Source: Paenibacillus cisolokensis
GTDB taxonomy: Bacteria; Bacillota; Bacilli; Paenibacillales; Paenibacillaceae
DNA: 35,546 nucleotides
Assembly: GCF_018403665.1 (NCBI RefSeq)
Contig: NZ_BOVJ01000060.1
Coordinates: forward strand, 1 to 35,546
Reading direction: 5' to 3'
Both the position numbers and the translations under genes were made by a program. Within the stretch, counting starts at the first letter, position 1. The number at the start of each line of letters is the position of its first letter. The notes beneath the pieces are model-generated. The model did not search any database. It saw nothing but the letters and a program-made list of their open reading frames with translations, and was not told where the DNA came from. Of this stretch, positions 33,244 through 35,546 are shown in pieces.

Positions 33244-35432
33244 TCACGCGCCGCCCTTGACGATTTCAACCGTCACTTCGCCTTCGCAGGCGCCGCAGTC
33301 GACGGCGTACAGCCCGTCCCCTTTCGCGGCGACGGCGGCGGGAACGCCGTTCGCCGCCGCCCGTTCCGGCGCATCGTCGCAGACCAGCAGCAGTTCCCCG
33401 CCCTCCCGCAGCGTAACGAACAGGGATCTCTCCCATTCCCGGACGCCGACGATCGCGTGAGCGGGGACGAATTTGTCCGCCAGCCCGATCGGGGTGGCGC
33501 CGCCCGGCCGCACCGGCGTCAGCTGGTGAATGGCGCACGCCCCTGCCTCCAGACGCAGCGGCGCCTTCTCCTCCGCCGCGACGATCCGAAAACCGCGGCC
33601 AAGCACGTCGTACAGCACATACTTTCCCGTCTCCGCCGCAAGCCCCGGGACGTCGGCCGGGCCGATGCCGCCCTCAACGGCGGACTGCCCGTCCCGTATA
33701 TGGAACGATGCGACGATACCCGATCCGCCTGCCGTATTCCACAGCTTGAGGGGCAGCGGCTCTGCGGTCGGATCGCGCAGCAGGCAGTCCTCGGTCGGAT
33801 TCGCCGGACGGTCGCAGCGGACGATGCGCCCGTCCCGATAGACGAGCGGACGCAGAAGCTCCGGATTCGTGCGCCCGGGCGCATCGCTGAAGTAGACCGG
33901 ACCGCCGCTCACCGCCCGGAGTACGGCGTTTTGCAGATCGTCGTGGTTCATCGTCCAGAACATGTCCCAGTCGCCCCAGTAGAACGCGCCGTGATAATAC
34001 GAATTGTAGCCGTTCTGCAGCGCATGCTCGGGAAATCCGCGCTTCTCCTGCGGCACGAAATCGTCGCTGCTGCGGGAGACGGCCGATAATGGCCGATGCC
34101 ACACATTTTCCGAAGCCATCCCCATGCAGTTGATCATCGTCCCCCCGAAATGGAGCGCGACTGACGCCTCGAGCGCCTCATGCGCAGCGGCGGAAGCTTC
34201 GCCGACGGACCGTTCGTATTTCAGAAAATTGGTCACCGCGCTCTGGCTGTCGACTTTGACGAAGTCGACCCCTTGACGGCGCAGCTCGCCATGCCAGGCG
34301 TGCCAGAAACCGAACCCCCGTCCCGCCTCCGGGTACGGAATCATTTTGCCGCTTGCGGTCGTGTACAGGCTGCCGCCAAGCCGGCGGGCGATGCCGCTCT
34401 CGGGATCGATTCCCGACCAATAGCCGGCGATCGTATGCCAGACACCGACCCACCGGATGCCGAACCGTCCCTTGAGCGCTTCTATGGCGTGTCCGAGCCC
34501 TTGCGGAAATTTTGCCCGTCGGCGCCGAACGACGCCAGCTTGCCATCCCGCACCTCCGACCATCCGTCGTCGATCATGACCCAACGGACCGGCAAACCGA
34601 GCGCCCTGAATTCCGCCGCCTTTTCCAGCAGCCCTTCCTCGCTGACCTGATGATAAAACGCATCCCAACTGCACCATCCGAGGTAATCGAGCAGCTCCGG
34701 GTACGTCCTCCGGCTTCGCGGCAGCGCCGGCCGGCCGAGCGCGTCCAGCGCCGCTTCGGCGTTCCGCCCGGGCAGGGTATAGGGCTCGTCCGCGACGCTC
34801 AGGGCGAACAGCAGCGTATCGAAGCGGTCGAGTCCTCCGATATGAGATGAAACCCGAATCGCCAGCGACGCGGCGCTCTCCCCGTCGGCGCCGCCGGCCA
34901 GACCGCTTGCGGCTTCTCCGCCGCCGAGCTCGGTTTTCATCGTCGGTCCCGTAACCGGCAGCAGATGGCGATAGCCTGTGCCATCCTTCCAGAGCAGCGA
35001 TTGCGTCCGATCCGGCAAGCCGGCGAACGACGAGCCGAACCAAGGCCTCGTCCACCAGTCCTTATGCTGGTAATTGGCCATGAGGCGCAGCGGCTGGCGC
35101 GGCTGCTTCGCCCGGACGACGAGCGCGTCCTTCGGCGCGAACGTCCTCTGCGCTCCGTGGCCGTTCTCGTTGCGCGTCTCCGCCGCAGCGAAGGCGAGCG
35201 CCGTGTCCCGGTAGCCGCGGACCGTCAGCCGTACGGACACGGTATCATCCGCGTCGCGGTACGCGACCGCCGTCTCGATATAGCCGCCGAGCCGGTCCGA
35301 TCCGCGTCCGGCCGTCCGCCCGACCGGCTCAAGCCGTTTCTCCGTTTCGCCGTCCAGCCTGACGCTCAGATCAAATTCGCCCAGCACCTCATGCGCGCCA
35401 TCCCATAACGCCGATTCTTTCCATTCCAGCAT
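33244..35432 (-). CDS. GH36 / raffinose-synthase-like (Sip1-type) alpha-galactosidase (one frameshift)
   Basis: About 729 residues when rebuilt. The ATG at 35430-35432 (MLEWKESALW) follows GGAGAGGAG; the upstream extension is repetitive and rejected. GWCSWDAFYHQVSEEGL and WVMIDDGWSEV mark the raffinose-synthase branch of clan GH-D. FVKVDSQS near residue 394 should hold the nucleophile aspartate, and SRSSDDF near 457 the acid/base aspartate. The frame breaks at the T run 34510-34513; adding one base gives DGQKFPQGLGHAIEALK. There is no signal peptide, so it probably cleaves an imported alpha-galactoside or related glycoside in the cytoplasm. First visible gene of the glycosidase-FAD-kinase operon. 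Confidence 0.82.
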
Positions 35433-35546
35433 GCGCTTTTTCTCCTCTCCAAAAGCTCTTCGCGCCAGTGCTTCTTTACCCCATACGTCATTCCGCACGT
35501 CATTCCTTACGCAATCTCTCATGTTATCCCGCACGTCCACCACGCG
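35433..35546. other. Upstream end of window, short direct repeats
   Basis: The 114 bases before the glycosidase start contain imperfect repeats of a CACGTCATTCC unit (around 35486-35510) and further CACGTCC-like pieces. No promoter could be assigned with confidence; the operon may begin outside the window. Confidence 0.35.

Noticed and set aside
29839..34089. A 1,416-residue open frame on the plus strand
   Set aside because: It lies antisense to the FAD oxidoreductase and glycosidase. It is Arg/Gln/His-rich without domains, and is explained by the high GC at third codon positions of the real genes.
1..35546. tRNA, rRNA, CRISPR array, insertion sequence or prophage genes
   Set aside because: I looked for cloverleaf ends, repeat-spacer patterns, transposase motifs and terminal inverted repeats and saw none; a dedicated scan could still find a weak one.

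Overview
The window looks like chromosomal DNA of a GC-rich member of the Paenibacillaceae (Paenibacillus/Cohnella type). The reasons are strong AGGAGG-type ribosome binding sites, sigma-A-like promoters, CUT1 sugar importers without a local ATPase, GntR regulators, a copper-amine-oxidase-type stalk domain, an AadK-like nucleotidyltransferase and a very large secreted multidomain polysaccharide lyase. Most genes lie on the minus strand. The clear plus-strand genes are at 3575, 17050 and 18780. I saw no rRNA, tRNA, CRISPR array or insertion sequence.

Layout. (1) 1-3435, minus: an FMN-binding glutamate-synthase-like protein cut by the window edge, a small coiled-coil protein, an aminoglycoside 6-adenylyltransferase-like protein and an iron-type alcohol dehydrogenase. 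(2) 3575-5374, plus: a secreted stalk-domain/solute-binding-protein chimera, with a hairpin behind it. (3) 5442-11635, minus: a Gfo/Idh/MocA oxidoreductase, a GntR/FCD regulator, a sugar ABC importer (lipoprotein and two permeases) and a Cys/Met-metabolism PLP enzyme coupled to the last permease. (4) 11857-16713, minus: a heparinase II/III-type polysaccharide lyase of about 1,600 residues with carbohydrate-binding, Ig-like and discoidin modules. (5) 17050-18552: a small basic protein (plus) and a DegT/DnrJ aminotransferase (minus). (6) 18780-20162, plus: a regulator joining a GntR DNA-binding domain to a solute-binding-protein domain. (7) 20185-23748, minus: a second ABC importer. (8) 24124-28093, minus: a second Gfo/Idh/MocA protein, a second DegT aminotransferase and a NodB-like deacetylase. 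(9) 28311-35432, minus: a GH36/raffinose-synthase-like glycosidase, a tandem FAD oxidoreductase with a helical-repeat tail, and an FGGY sugar kinase.

The most interesting pattern is a candidate regulon. A nearly identical site, with consensus TRTAATACAGGTWWGATAC on the minus strand, occurs just in front of three minus-strand units: the first DegT gene, the second importer, and the Gfo/Idh-DegT-deacetylase operon. Each time it overlaps a likely -10 box. The best candidate to bind it is the GntR/solute-binding fusion encoded beside the first copy. I infer a system that cuts an uronic-acid or amino-sugar-containing glycan outside the cell (lyase), imports the pieces (second importer), and processes them inside (glycosidase, deacetylase-like protein, oxidoreductases, aminotransferases, kinase). 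The substrate cannot be read from sequence.

Seven genes are broken by single-base indels, at about fifteen positions. Nearly all are one base missing from an A or T run, and restoring it rejoins a full-length protein. This pattern is much better explained by homopolymer errors in the assembly than by gene decay, so these genes are listed as CDS with reconstructed limits.
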